Positions 36,862 through 46,227 of a DNA stretch of 64,000 nt are shown one piece after another. The first letter of the stretch is position 1. Each line of letters starts with the position of its first letter. Source of the stretch: Bacteroidota bacterium (GTDB lineage: Bacteria > Bacteroidota > Bacteroidia > Bacteroidales > JACABE01); contig JAPLDQ010000034.1 in assembly GCA_026391675.1 (NCBI GenBank), positions 32,720-96,719 of the forward strand. Direction: 5' to 3'. Below the pieces are notes generated by a model, which saw only the letters and a list, made by a program, of their open reading frames with translations, was not told where the DNA came from and made no database searches. The translations under genes were made by a program, and so were the position numbers.

Positions 36862-37062
36862 TTAATCGTCCTCATCCAGTTTAAAAATTTCGTTAACTGT
36901 AGTTTTAAAAATTTTAGAAATCTTCAGGGAAAGCGTAGTTGAAGGTATATATCTTTCAGCTTCTATAGAATTTATAGTTTGACGCGATACACCTACCAAA
37001 TCGGCTAAATCCTGCTGTGTTAAATTTAGCTTGGCACGTTCTACTTTTATTGTATTTTCCAT
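36862..37062 (-). CDS. Small XRE-family HTH regulator
   Basis: 66 residues that are nearly all one helix-turn-helix domain (RAKLNLTQQDLADLVGVSRQTINSIEAERYIPS), then KISKIFKTTVNEIFKLDEDD. It is of the YozG/immunity type. It starts 2 bases after the membrane protein gene, so it is cotranscribed with it; such pairs usually autoregulate. The target is not known. Confidence 0.9.
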   Translation of the reverse strand: MENTIKVERAKLNLTQQDLADLVGVSRQTINSIEAERYIPSTTLSLKISKIFKTTVNEIFKLDEDD

Positions 37063-37064
37063 CT

Positions 37065-37478
37065 CTAACTTCTAATTTTCATCATATTATATGAACTAAG
37101 AAATATTATTAACATCATAATTATAATTTCCTGTCCTGAATAATTTTCCAATGGATCTTGAAAAATTGTATCAAAAACAGGTTTCATTATAACCATAATT
37201 ACTGCAAAAGTAAAAGACAAGGTAATTGCACTCAATCTCATATATATCGTCATTTCGTCTTCAATCTTTTCTTTTGACCATGCAATAATAAATAAGCCCA
37301 GAATAAAACTATTTAATAATATTATTCCCAATAAATGCTTTTGGGTTCTGAAAAATTCAACATCCAGAAACCTGAATACAATTGAAGAAATAATCGTCAA
37401 AATTATGATTCCGATTCCTATTTTTTTGTAACGGTTAGGGAACCACGCGATTTGCTTTTGGTTAAGTTTAATTTCCAT
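37065..37478 (-). CDS. Four-helix membrane protein paired with XRE regulator
   Basis: 137 residues with four hydrophobic helices (about 22-41, 49-67, 81-99 and 118-134) and a Lys-rich N-terminus (KLNQKQIAWFPNRYKKIG). No catalytic motif is seen. It is coupled to the downstream HTH gene. Similar small membrane protein/HTH pairs are widespread in Firmicutes and Bacteroidota, without an agreed function. Confidence 0.65.
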   Translation of the reverse strand: MEIKLNQKQIAWFPNRYKKIGIGIIILTIISSIVFRFLDVEFFRTQKHLLGIILLNSFILGLFIIAWSKEKIEDEMTIYMRLSAITLSFTFAVIMVIMKPVFDTIFQDPLENYSGQEIIIMMLIIFLSSYNMMKIRS

Positions 37479-37665
37479 AATGTTTATTTTGCTTTACGTT
37501 TTGGCAAATATACTTTACATTTATATGATTGCCAAATTTTTTAATATTTTTCTTTATCATTATTAATCATGCCATATTTAACAAGAGCTTGAATGTTTTC
37601 AATTTATTTCCATCAGATTTTGAAATTTATTCCGCTGAGGGGACTTTTATTAATTAAAATTTTCA

Positions 37666-37673
37666 TAGTTTTG
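37666..37673 (+). promoter_or_regulatory. Candidate -7 element for iorA
   Basis: TAGTTTTG fits TAnnTTTG, 56 bases before the iorA ATG. There is no clear -33 box. Confidence 0.4.
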
Positions 37674-37729
37674 TAAACTATTACAACTGAAATTTTATTT
37701 TCATAAATACATATAAATCAATATTAAAG

Positions 37730-39352
37730 ATGCAAAAATTATTGTTGTTAGGCGATGAGGCGATAGCACAGGGAGCTATAGATGCCGGCATGTCCGGTAT
37801 ATATGCATATCCGGGAACCCCATCTACCGAAATTACTGAATATGTTCAGCATTCAAGAGAAGCAAAACAAAAAGGAATCCATTGCAGTTGGTCAACCAAC
37901 GAAAAAACTGCCATGGAAGCTGCGCTGGGTATGTCCTATGCAGGAAAACGTGCCATGGTATGCATGAAACATGTGGGCTTAAATGTTGCTGCCGACCCTT
38001 TTGTCAATTCATCAATAACCGGTGCCAATGGTGGCATTATCGTTGTAGTTGCTGACGATCCATCCATGCATTCATCACAGAATGAACAGGATTCAAGGTT
38101 TTTCGGAAAATTTGCAATGATTCCAATATTGGAGCCTGTTAATCAACAGGAAGCATACGATATGGTTGCATACGGATTTAATCTGTCAGAAAAGTACAAA
38201 GTGCCGGTTTTAATGCGTATTACAACACGTATGGCTCATTCAAGAGCTGGTGTTGCCCGCAGTGCAAGTCTCAATCAAAACGAAATGAGCCTGCCTTCTG
38301 ATTTACGTCAGTTTGTATTGCTGCCCGCTATTGCCCGCAGAAGATATAAATTGTTGCTGAACAATCAGGATGCTTTTGAAAAAGAAGCTGAAACTTCAGC
38401 ATTTAACCGCTATATCGACGGTAGCAATAAAAAATTAGGTATTATAACAACAGGTATTGCATTTAATTATTTAATGGAAAACTATCCTGACAGGGTAGTT
38501 CCTTATCCTGTGCTGAAAATTGGTCAATATCCATTACCCCGCAATATGGTTGAAAAACTTTGCAAGGAATGTGATGAAATTTTATTACTGGAAGAAGGAT
38601 ATCCAATTGTAGAAGAAATGTTGAGAGGTTATCTGGACAACAGCCTTAAAATAAAAGGCAGATTAGACGGTTGTATTCCCCGCGACGGAGAATTGAATCC
38701 AAATATTGTTGCTGTGGCTTTAGGCATGGAAGATACAAAGGGCTTGGATGTTCCGGCACTTGTAACAGCTCGTCCACCGGCCCTGTGTGCAGGTTGTCCG
38801 CATATTGATTCCTATGTTGCTTTAAATGAAGCTTTATCTACCTTACCTGCCGGCAGGGTTTTCTCTGATATCGGATGTTATACACTTGGTGCCTTAGAAC
38901 CATTCCAGGCCATAAACTCTTGTGTTGATATGGGTGCTTCTATTCCAATGGCTGTAGGTGCTGCTGATGCAGGCTTAATTCCTGCAGTAGCAGTAATAGG
39001 TGATTCAACATTTACCCATTCCGGAATTACAGGATTGATAGATGCTGTTCAGAGTAATTCACCAATCACCGTTCTTATTCTTGATAATGGAACAACCGGA
39101 ATGACAGGAGGACAGGAATCTGCTGCCCAGGGAAGAATTGAAGCCCTTTGCAAAGCCTGTGGTGTTGAAGAAGAACATATTCATGTATTAAGACCTTTAC
39201 GTAAATTCCATGAAGAAAATACAGAGATTTTAATGAAAGAACTGGCTTATAAAGGTGTTTCGGTTATTATTCCACGCCGTGAGTGTATTGTTGCAATTGA
39301 CAAAAGAATGAGAGAAAAAGAAAAAGCCAGAATAGCAGAACAAGAAGCATAA
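37730..39352 (+). CDS. iorA: Indolepyruvate ferredoxin oxidoreductase alpha subunit
   Basis: A 540-residue thiamine pyrophosphate enzyme. The N-terminal PP domain starts LLLGDEAIAQGAIDAG and AYPGTPSTEI; the TPP-binding domain has GDSTFTHSG (424-432) and LDNGTTGMTGGQ. PALCAGCPH is the family cysteine motif. It oxidatively decarboxylates indolepyruvate and other aryl 2-oxoacids to acyl-CoA, reducing ferredoxin, with IorB. The protein ends at IIPRRECIVAIDKRMREKEK and lacks the C-terminal 2x[4Fe-4S] ferredoxin domain found in archaeal IorA. A good -7 element is upstream. Confidence 0.92.
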   Translation: MQKLLLLGDEAIAQGAIDAGMSGIYAYPGTPSTEITEYVQHSREAKQKGIHCSWSTNEKTAMEAALGMSYAGKRAMVCMKHVGLNVAADPFVNSSITGANGGIIVVVADDPSMHSSQNEQDSRFFGKFAMIPILEPVNQQEAYDMVAYGFNLSEKYKVPVLMRITTRMAHSRAGVARSASLNQNEMSLPSDLRQFVLLPAIARRRYKLLLNNQDAFEKEAETSAFNRYIDGSNKKLGIITTGIAFNYLMENYPDRVVPYPVLKIGQYPLPRNMVEKLCKECDEILLLEEGYPIVEEMLRGYLDNSLKIKGRLDGCIPRDGELNPNIVAVALGMEDTKGLDVPALVTARPPALCAGCPHIDSYVALNEALSTLPAGRVFSDIGCYTLGALEPFQAINSCVDMGASIPMAVGAADAGLIPAVAVIGDSTFTHSGITGLIDAVQSNSPITVLILDNGTTGMTGGQESAAQGRIEALCKACGVEEEHIHVLRPLRKFHEENTEILMKELAYKGVSVIIPRRECIVAIDKRMREKEKARIAEQEA

Positions 39353-39462
39353 TTAAAAAAGAAAATTAGATGAAATAGCCATAAGTATATTATTCATTCA
39401 AATCGACAATAGATTTTTATGGCGTATTCCATTTGACAAATAAATGATATAATTAATAACAA

Positions 39463-40050
39463 ATGAAAAGAGATATTATTTTAGCAGGTGTCGGCGGACA
39501 GGGAATTCTTTCTATTGCTGCCATTATCGGAACGGCTGCATTAGATATGGGATTACACCTTAAACAATCTGAAGTTCATGGAATGGCTCAGCGCGGGGGT
39601 GACGTTTCGTCCAACCTGCGTATAGCTGATAAAGAAGTTGCATCCGACCTCATTCCAAGGGGAAAAGCAGACATTGTTATTTCAGTTGAACCAATGGAAG
39701 GTTTGCGTTATTTACCTATGCTTTCTGCAGATGGATGGCTGATTACCAATTCAAAACCTTATGTAAATATACCCAACTATCCTGAAATCGAAAGTGTCTA
39801 CAGCGAAGTGGCCAAAGTACACCGCCATGTAATACTGGATGCTGAAAAGATAGCCAAAGATCTGGGCTCTTCAAGAGCAGCCAATGTGGTTATTTTGGGT
39901 GCAGCATCAGATCACCTGGGTATAGCTTTCGAAACTTTCGAAAAAGCCATACGTACAATTTTTCATAAAAAAGGAAATGCTATTGTTGAACTCAATATCA
40001 ATGCCTTAAAAGCCGGCAGAGACTTTGCTGCAAAAAACAGTATTTTATAA
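39463..40050 (+). CDS. iorB: Indolepyruvate ferredoxin oxidoreductase beta subunit
   Basis: A 195-residue gamma-type domain of 2-oxoacid:ferredoxin oxidoreductases: DIILAGVGGQGILSIAAIIG, SEVHGMAQRGGDVSSNLRI and the later RAANVVILGAASDHLG. It forms the catalytic complex with IorA, which is encoded 110 bases upstream in the same direction. A terminator follows. The normal length is about 190-200. Confidence 0.93.
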   Translation: MKRDIILAGVGGQGILSIAAIIGTAALDMGLHLKQSEVHGMAQRGGDVSSNLRIADKEVASDLIPRGKADIVISVEPMEGLRYLPMLSADGWLITNSKPYVNIPNYPEIESVYSEVAKVHRHVILDAEKIAKDLGSSRAANVVILGAASDHLGIAFETFEKAIRTIFHKKGNAIVELNINALKAGRDFAAKNSIL

Positions 40051-40077
40051 AATTTAAAGCAAGAATTCTACTTCAAT

Positions 40078-40106
40078 AAAAAAACCCTGCTTAAGCGGGG
40101 TTTTTT
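40078..40106. terminator. Terminator between iorB and lysA
   Basis: AAAACCCTGC pairs with GCGGGGTTTT around TTAA, flanked by A and T runs. It can serve both convergent genes. Confidence 0.85.
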
Positions 40107-40125
40107 GTTAATACATTAGAATTTT

Positions 40126-41289
40126 TTAAAGACCAAATTCGTCTGAGGTATGAATATCAGGTGATTTACGTGAATTATAGTGGGAAACCATTACTTCACC
40201 ATAGGCTCCGGCAGAGCGTAGGACTATGAAATCACCGCGTTTGCTTGCGTTTACGGCATAATTCTTGATAAAAGTATCCGAAGATTCACAAATGGGGCCC
40301 ACAACATCATATTCTTCAGGCTCTTCTTCGGAAGAGATATTCTCGATGCGGTGAAACGCCTGATAAAAAGCCGGACGAATAAGGTCGGTCATGCCGGCAT
40401 CCAATATCATAAACTTTTTGGAAACACCCTGCTTGATATATAATACCCTGCTAACCAGACTTCCGCATTGGCCAACGATAGAACGCCCCAGTTCGAAATG
40501 CAACTGTTGTTTTGAAATTAATATCAAATGTTCAGAAAAAACATTAAAATAAGACTCAAAATCAGGTATAGGAATATGATTTGGGTGTTCATAATCAATA
40601 CCCAAACCTCCGCCAACATTTATATGTTGTATTTTGATATTTCTCGAATAAAAATAATGCTGTATTTCGTTGATTCTTATGGCCAGGCCTTTAAAGGAAT
40701 TTAAATCTGTAATCTGAGAACCTATATGAAAATGCAGTCCGATCAGTTCGATATTCTTTAATAATGGCAGCAATTTGATAAGTTCATCCAGATCCATCAT
40801 ATTGATTCCGAACTTATTTTCATTTAAACCGGTGGTAATATAATGGTGGGTATTTACCATTACATTAGGATTTATTCTCAAAGCTATTCTTGCTTTAATA
40901 TCTTTTGCTGCAGCCAGCTGATTGATTACTTCAAGTTCAGGTATAGATTCTACATTAAAACAAAAAATCTGATGTTCCAGTGCCAGATTGATTTCCCAGT
41001 CAGCTTTACCAACTCCGGCGAATACAATTTTTGATGGGTTAATTCCCGCTTTAATGGCCAGTTGAATTTCACCTCCGCTCACACAATCGGCACCAAAATC
41101 AGCTTGTTTTATTTCTTTTAGTATATTGGTATTAAAATTAGCTTTGATGGCGTAATGAACCGTAAAATGATGCTTATCGGCCTGATTTTTCAGCACGGTA
41201 ATCGTATCTCTGAGCACCTTCATATCATAATAATAGAAAGGTGTTGTAAGTGCTTTAAATTTTTCTACCGGAAAATTTCCTTTTATCAT
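40126..41289 (-). CDS. lysA: Diaminopimelate decarboxylase
   Basis: A 387-residue PLP enzyme of the alanine racemase-fold group. YYDMKVLRDTI and VHYAIKANFN contain the PLP lysine; LHFHIGSQITD, NVGGGLGIDYEH and ELGRSIVGQCG are phosphate and substrate blocks; CESSDTF and AGAYGEVMVSHYNSR close the active site. It makes L-lysine from meso-diaminopimelate. It starts 32 bases after lysC on the same strand, so the two form a lysine operon. The N-terminus is slightly short but complete. Confidence 0.93.
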   Translation of the reverse strand: MIKGNFPVEKFKALTTPFYYYDMKVLRDTITVLKNQADKHHFTVHYAIKANFNTNILKEIKQADFGADCVSGGEIQLAIKAGINPSKIVFAGVGKADWEINLALEHQIFCFNVESIPELEVINQLAAAKDIKARIALRINPNVMVNTHHYITTGLNENKFGINMMDLDELIKLLPLLKNIELIGLHFHIGSQITDLNSFKGLAIRINEIQHYFYSRNIKIQHINVGGGLGIDYEHPNHIPIPDFESYFNVFSEHLILISKQQLHFELGRSIVGQCGSLVSRVLYIKQGVSKKFMILDAGMTDLIRPAFYQAFHRIENISSEEEPEEYDVVGPICESSDTFIKNYAVNASKRGDFIVLRSAGAYGEVMVSHYNSRKSPDIHTSDEFGL

Positions 41290-41321
41290 ATCAATTTAAT
41301 TGAACTTTTTAGCTGAGAGAA

Positions 41322-42635
41322 TTAGTTGAACAAAACATTACTCAATGCATTCAAAGCCTGTTTTTTATCTTTTTCATGTATTAAAAAAGAAATATTATAA
41401 TCGCTGCCACCATAAGAAATCATACGTATCGGTAGTTGATGTAAGGCACCCACAATTTTAGCCTGAAAGCCTTCATTTTCATAAGGTAAATCACCAACCA
41501 CACAAATGATAACCATGTTTTTGTCAACAGTAATTGTTCCAAATTGTTTTAAATCATGTATAATTTCATCCAGATGCTTTGGATTATCAATGGTTACAGA
41601 AACACCTACCTCAGAAGTAGTAATCATATCTATCGGCGTTTGATATAACTCAAACACTTCGAATACTTTACGCAAAAAACCATGGGCCAGCAACATTCGT
41701 CCGGATTTTATCTTAATGGCAATGATACCGTCTTTAGCAGCTACTGCTTCTATTTTCCCTTTTTCGCAATGGGTTGATATCATTGTTCCCTGGGCTTCAG
41801 GCTGCATGGTATTAAGCAATCGTACCGGTATATTGTTGAGTTTAGCAGGCAATATACAGGTTGGATGCAGTATCTTGGCACCAAAATAAGCCAGCTCGGC
41901 AGCTTCTTCAAAATGTAAAAACGGAATGGGTTGTGTTTTTTCAACAATACGTGGATCGCTATTATGCATGCCGTCAATATCAGTCCATATCTGAATCTCC
42001 TCAGCATTAACAGCCGCTCCGATAAGGGATGCAGTATAATCACTTCCTCCCCGCTGAAGATTATCAACCTCTCCGTATAAATTACGGCAAATAAATCCCT
42101 GTGTCAGGTATATCTTTCTGCCGGCATCATTTCTAATAATCTTATTTATTTTATCAGCAATATAAACTACATCAGGTTCTCCGTTTATGTCAGTTTTGAT
42201 AACATCAAGTGCTGATATCAATAAACTATCGACTTCTTTTTCGTTCAGATACAGCTGAAACAAAGTAGTTGATAACAGTTCCCCCTGGGCAATGATGATT
42301 TTTTCTTCAATTTCAGTAAAAACATCTTTTGTGAAAGAACGGATATAATCGAAATGTGATTTTAACAGCTGAGCGGCTTCATCTTTTGTTTCTTGCAGGG
42401 AATATAATGCATTGAGCGTGATATTATATTTCCCTTCCAGTGAGCTTATAATCTCAAGTGCACCACAATAGTTTCCCTTATACAGGTAATTGCAAATTTC
42501 AATCAGTGAATTGGTAGTACCCGACATGGCCGAAAGTACCACTATATTCTGACTTCCATTACATACCAGACCAGCCACCGATTGCATCCGCTCTGCACTG
42601 CCTATGGATGTTCCTCCAAATTTTAAAACTTTCAT
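41322..42635 (-). CDS. lysC: Aspartate kinase (monofunctional)
   Basis: 437 residues with the amino acid kinase domain first (KFGGTSIGS at 4-12, then GFICRNLYGEVDNLQRGGSDYTASL and WTDIDGMHNSDPR) and two ACT domains at about 305-437. It lacks the homoserine dehydrogenase part of ThrA. It catalyses the first step to lysine, threonine and methionine; the ACT domains imply feedback inhibition, probably by lysine because lysA follows directly. Start ATG at 42635-42633. Confidence 0.93.
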   Translation of the reverse strand: MKVLKFGGTSIGSAERMQSVAGLVCNGSQNIVVLSAMSGTTNSLIEICNYLYKGNYCGALEIISSLEGKYNITLNALYSLQETKDEAAQLLKSHFDYIRSFTKDVFTEIEEKIIIAQGELLSTTLFQLYLNEKEVDSLLISALDVIKTDINGEPDVVYIADKINKIIRNDAGRKIYLTQGFICRNLYGEVDNLQRGGSDYTASLIGAAVNAEEIQIWTDIDGMHNSDPRIVEKTQPIPFLHFEEAAELAYFGAKILHPTCILPAKLNNIPVRLLNTMQPEAQGTMISTHCEKGKIEAVAAKDGIIAIKIKSGRMLLAHGFLRKVFEVFELYQTPIDMITTSEVGVSVTIDNPKHLDEIIHDLKQFGTITVDKNMVIICVVGDLPYENEGFQAKIVGALHQLPIRMISYGGSDYNISFLIHEKDKKQALNALSNVLFN

Positions 42636-42940
42636 ATTGCTTTATTATTTCAAATTGTTTGCAAAATTAATCAAAATTTAAAGAATGAATGTTTTGCATT
42701 GAATCAGTAAAATCGAGACCCTTTGCCAGATTCTGACAAAAGGAAAAGATATTAAACATTTTAAGCCTGATATTTGTTTTATGTGTTTACAGATACGACA
42801 GCTATTGAATTGGCTTGCAATAAAGTTTTCCCTTTTAAAATATTTTTTAAAATAATAGTATTCCGATGCACTGAGCAATTTAAATTTGTCGTAATTTTGT
42901 AAAAGAAATATTAGTTGAAATTATATAAATAAACATCCTT
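42636..42940. other. Divergent promoter region between lysC and trxA
   Basis: A 305-base gap with no convincing gene. Candidate -7 elements are TAATTTTG on the minus strand (42662-42669) for lysC and TAATTTTG on the plus strand (42892-42899) for trxA. No riboswitch, such as a lysine-type one, was recognised. Confidence 0.4.
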
Positions 42941-43258
42941 ATGGCAATAGCAATTACAGATGCAAATTTCGAAGAAGTTGTATTAAAATCAGACAAACCG
43001 GTACTTATTGATTTATGGGCTGAATGGTGCGGACCCTGCCGCATGCTCGGACCTATAGTTGAAGATATGGCTAAAGAATATGAAGGAAGAGCCGTTATCG
43101 GTAAACTTGATGTTGATAACAATCCTATGGTAACTTCAAAATACGGAATCAGAAATATTCCTACCGTTTTGTTTATCAAAAATGGCGAAATTGTTGATAA
43201 ACAAGTTGGCGCTGTTCCAAAAAACATCCTGGTTAACAAACTGGAAGCACTTTTATAG
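42941..43258 (+). CDS. trxA: Thioredoxin
   Basis: A 105-residue classical thioredoxin with active site WCGPC (Cys30, Cys33), the cis-Pro region NIPTVLFIKNGE and a LIDLWAEWC lead-in. It has no signal peptide, so it is cytosolic, reducing protein disulfides for thioredoxin reductase. The DUF58 gene begins 17 bases downstream. Confidence 0.97.
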   Translation: MAIAITDANFEEVVLKSDKPVLIDLWAEWCGPCRMLGPIVEDMAKEYEGRAVIGKLDVDNNPMVTSKYGIRNIPTVLFIKNGEIVDKQVGAVPKNILVNKLEALL

Positions 43259-43274
43259 TTGCTGTTAAACCTTT

Positions 43275-44213
43275 ATGGTAGAAAAAAACATCGACCAAAA
43301 TCAGATTGAACAATTTGGTTCCTTAGAGTTTATTGCAAAACAAGTTGTTGAAGGCTTTATTACCGGCCTTCACAAAAGTCCCCTGCATGGTTTTTCCGTT
43401 GAATTTGCCGAACACCGGCTGTACAATACAGGCGAATCGGTTAAACATGTCGACTGGAAGCTCTATGGCCGTACTGATAAGCTGTTTGTAAAACGCTTTG
43501 AGGAAGAAACCAATTTGCGCTGTCAGCTGGTTATTGATAATTCTTCGTCGATGTATTATCCTTTTATGCAGGATGTCAGCATTAAAAAACCGAACAAAAT
43601 TTCGTTTTCAATTTATGCAACTGCAGCCATAATGTATATGCTGCGCAAACAGAGAGATGCCGTGGGCTTAAGCGTTTTTGCAGAAAATCTGGAAACACAT
43701 ACTCCCTGTAAATCCACATTAACCCACCATAAACTTATTTACAGTAAACTGGAAGAACTGCTGCAGCCCATAACAACCGAAATACGCAGAAAAACGTCTG
43801 CTGCCGAATCGCTCCACCTTATTGCCGAAAGCTTACACAAACGTTCGCTGGTTATTCTTTTCAGCGATATGTTCGAAAATACACAAAAAACTGAGGATAT
43901 GTTTCAGGCATTGCAGCACCTGAAATACAACAAACATGAAGTGATACTTTTCCACGTAACCGATAAAAGCAAAGAACTCGATTTTGATTTCGACAACCGC
44001 CCCTATAAGTTTATTGACGTGGAAAGCAGCAAGGAACTCAAAATAAACCCATCAGAAGTAAAAGCCCATTATGTAGAATCTGTAAAAGCATTTGAAAGCC
44101 AGCTTAAAACACGCTGCGGTCAATATCAGATTGATTTTGTTGAAGCAGATATTAATCTGGGTTTTCATCAGGTTTTATATCCTTATTTGAAAAAAAGAGA
44201 AAAGATGTATTAG
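43275..44213 (+). CDS. DUF58 domain protein (vWA-like)
   Basis: A 312-residue soluble protein with the DUF58 core HGFSVEFAEHRLYNTGESVKHVDWKLYGRTDKLFVKRFEEE, followed by a vWA-like fold with the MIDAS-type DNSSSMYY (about 93-100) and VILFSDMFEN. DUF58 proteins usually pair with a MoxR ATPase and Bat proteins; none is here. Only trxA is adjacent. A chaperone-like role with an unlinked MoxR is possible. Confidence 0.88.
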   Translation: MVEKNIDQNQIEQFGSLEFIAKQVVEGFITGLHKSPLHGFSVEFAEHRLYNTGESVKHVDWKLYGRTDKLFVKRFEEETNLRCQLVIDNSSSMYYPFMQDVSIKKPNKISFSIYATAAIMYMLRKQRDAVGLSVFAENLETHTPCKSTLTHHKLIYSKLEELLQPITTEIRRKTSAAESLHLIAESLHKRSLVILFSDMFENTQKTEDMFQALQHLKYNKHEVILFHVTDKSKELDFDFDNRPYKFIDVESSKELKINPSEVKAHYVESVKAFESQLKTRCGQYQIDFVEADINLGFHQVLYPYLKKREKMY

Positions 44214-44264
44214 TAATTGTTTTAATAACAACCATTTATTAAATAAAATTTTATACCCTGCTTG

Positions 44265-44294
44265 TTGCTTAGTCGCTTTTTTCTATTATCTTTG
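44265..44294 (+). promoter_or_regulatory. Promoter of the OmpA/TPR lipoprotein gene
   Basis: TTG (44265-44267), 19 bases, TATCTTTG (44287-44294). This is a full match to the Bacteroidota -33/-7 consensus, 43 bases before the ATG. Confidence 0.7.
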
Positions 44295-44337
44295 CAAAAA
44301 AAATTGAATCTTAATTATTAATATTTATTTAATTCCT

Positions 44338-46143
44338 ATGAAGAACAAGAGTATTAAACTTTTAACAGCCTTATTTTTAGTAAGTGTATTGTTTTCTGCA
44401 TGTAATAGCCTTAGCAAAATGGTTAAAAAATATGGTGAGGTTAAATATGAAGTAACTCCAAACCCATTAGAAGTTCACGGCGACAAAGTTGCAGTTACCA
44501 TTAAAGGTAAAATTCCTGCCGGTTATTTCAACAAAAAAGCAGCTGCTTACGTACAACCTGTATTAAAATACGAAGGTGGCAGCACTCCTTTAAAACCATT
44601 TTACCTGAAAGGCGAAAACGTTCAGGGTGATGGAACAACCATCAACAGCAAAACAGGTGGTTCATTTACCTACAGCGATGTAATTGATTACAAACCTGAA
44701 ATGAACAAATCACAGTTAATGGTTAGTGCTACAGCACATATCGCAAAAGAGCCAATTAAAATAAGCATTTCAAAAGAAAATGTAAAAACTTTACCTAAAG
44801 CTACTGAATTAGGCGAAACAAAATTAGCTGACGGCGTTATTTATACTTCACAGAGAATTAAAGCAGCAGGTGTAACTGTTGTTGCTCCTGACGGATACGA
44901 AAAAGAAACCGTTATCAACAAAAAAGCTACCTTGTTTTTCAAAGTAAATCAGTTCGACCTTAACTTCAAACTGGATTTGAATAAAGCTCCAGAAGCTCAG
45001 GCAGGTGTAAAAGAATTAAACGATTATATCAGCAAAAATTACGGAATTAAAAATATTGATATCACTGCATGGGCTTCTCCGGAAGGCGAAGAAAAACACA
45101 ATGCCGGTTTATCTGAAAACAGAGCTAAAACAGCTAATAAATATACCGAAGAACAATTGGATAAATTTATCAGGGATTTAGCTAAAAAAACCAAAACCGA
45201 CTATAAAACCTTGAAGAAAGTTGTTACTTACAACTTAAAAGCCAATGGCGAAGACTGGGACGGTTTCTTAGCTTCTCTTGAAAAATCAGATATCAAGGAT
45301 AAAGCAACCATGATCAATGTTATCAAAGCTCAGGCTGACAGAGACAAAAAAGAACAGGAAATGCGCAATATGACCGTTATTTTCCAACAGGTTGAAGATA
45401 AAATTTTACCTCCGTTAAGAAGAGCTGAAATTTCAGTTAATTTCCTCGAACCAAAGAAAAACGACGAAAGAATTGCCCTTTTATCTACTTCTGCTCCTGA
45501 TTCATTGGATAATAAAGAATTATTATATGCTGCTTCTTTAACCAAAGATTTAAACACACAGTTAAAAATATACAAATCAGCTACCACAGTTTATCCACAG
45601 GACTGGAAAGGCTACAACAATGCTGCTGCTGTTGATATCGCATTAGGAAATGTAAACGAAGCTTCTTCATTACTGGAAAAAGCCAATACCTTATCACCAA
45701 ACAATGCTGCTGTTATCAATAATTTAGGTGTTGTATCTTTAATGAAAAAAGATTACAAAGCTGCTAAATCTTATTTTGAAACTGCTCAGAAATTAGGTGT
45801 TAACCAAAACTACAACATGGCTGTTATTATGATAAAAGAAGGTAACTATTCAGGTGCTGTTAGTTCATTTGGTAAAACAGCCTGTGATTATAATGTTGCT
45901 TTGGCCAGTCTGTTAAACGGTAATGTTACCGCTGCAAGTACAGCTATTGAATGTGCACCAAAAGATGCCCAGACTTATTATTTAGCTGCTGTTATTGCTG
46001 CAAGAAACAACAATGCCAATTCAATTTACAGCAATTTAAAACAAGCTGTTGCAATGGATGCTTCTTACAAAGCACAGGCAAAAGACGATTTGGAATTTGT
46101 TAAATTCAAAAATACCGCAGAATTCGAAAACGCTATCAAATAA
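44338..46143 (+). CDS. OmpA-like and TPR-containing lipoprotein
   Basis: A 601-residue lipoprotein with a lipobox near residue 22 (LFSAC, then NSLSK). Beta-rich N-terminal region about 25-190, OmpA/MotB-like segment about 195-365 (FKVNQFDLNFKLDLNKAP, ITAWASPEGEEKHNAGLSENRAKTANKY) interrupted by a charged helical insert, then TPR-type repeats about 395-601 (AVIDIALGNVNEASSLLEKANTLSPNNAAVINNLGVV-type blocks). It probably anchors peptidoglycan or an outer-membrane complex. Strong promoter and A/T-poor codons such as GCT, GCA and AAA suggest high expression. The exact role is unknown. Confidence 0.8.
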   Translation: MKNKSIKLLTALFLVSVLFSACNSLSKMVKKYGEVKYEVTPNPLEVHGDKVAVTIKGKIPAGYFNKKAAAYVQPVLKYEGGSTPLKPFYLKGENVQGDGTTINSKTGGSFTYSDVIDYKPEMNKSQLMVSATAHIAKEPIKISISKENVKTLPKATELGETKLADGVIYTSQRIKAAGVTVVAPDGYEKETVINKKATLFFKVNQFDLNFKLDLNKAPEAQAGVKELNDYISKNYGIKNIDITAWASPEGEEKHNAGLSENRAKTANKYTEEQLDKFIRDLAKKTKTDYKTLKKVVTYNLKANGEDWDGFLASLEKSDIKDKATMINVIKAQADRDKKEQEMRNMTVIFQQVEDKILPPLRRAEISVNFLEPKKNDERIALLSTSAPDSLDNKELLYAASLTKDLNTQLKIYKSATTVYPQDWKGYNNAAAVDIALGNVNEASSLLEKANTLSPNNAAVINNLGVVSLMKKDYKAAKSYFETAQKLGVNQNYNMAVIMIKEGNYSGAVSSFGKTACDYNVALASLLNGNVTAASTAIECAPKDAQTYYLAAVIAARNNNANSIYSNLKQAVAMDASYKAQAKDDLEFVKFKNTAEFENAIK

Positions 46144-46163
46144 ATAAAATAGGTTTATACCTA

Positions 46164-46220
46164 TCAGGAAAACCCTGTTTGCACTGCAGACAGGGTTTTT
46201 TTATTGCCCTGTTTTCCTGA
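46164..46220. terminator. Nested hairpin terminator between convergent genes
   Basis: AAAACCCTGT (46169-46178) pairs with ACAGGGTTTT (from 46190), followed by T residues. An outer pairing is also possible: TCAGGAAAAC (46164-46173) with GTTTTCCTGA (46211-46220). Confidence 0.75.
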
Positions 46221-46227
46221 CATCTGC

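Noticed and set aside
42678..42878. A 66-codon minus-strand frame in the lysC-trxA gap
   Set aside because: The translation (YYYFKKYFKRENF and similar) looks like random A/T-rich sequence, no homology is recognisable and it overlaps the divergent promoter region.
42636..42940. Lysine riboswitch upstream of lysC
   Set aside because: No conserved L-box elements were recognised in the 305 bases.
45591..45599. TTATCCACA, a perfect DnaA box
   Set aside because: It is alone, inside the OmpA/TPR coding sequence; one such 9-mer is expected about every 130 kb on both strands, and no cluster was seen, so it does not mark oriC.
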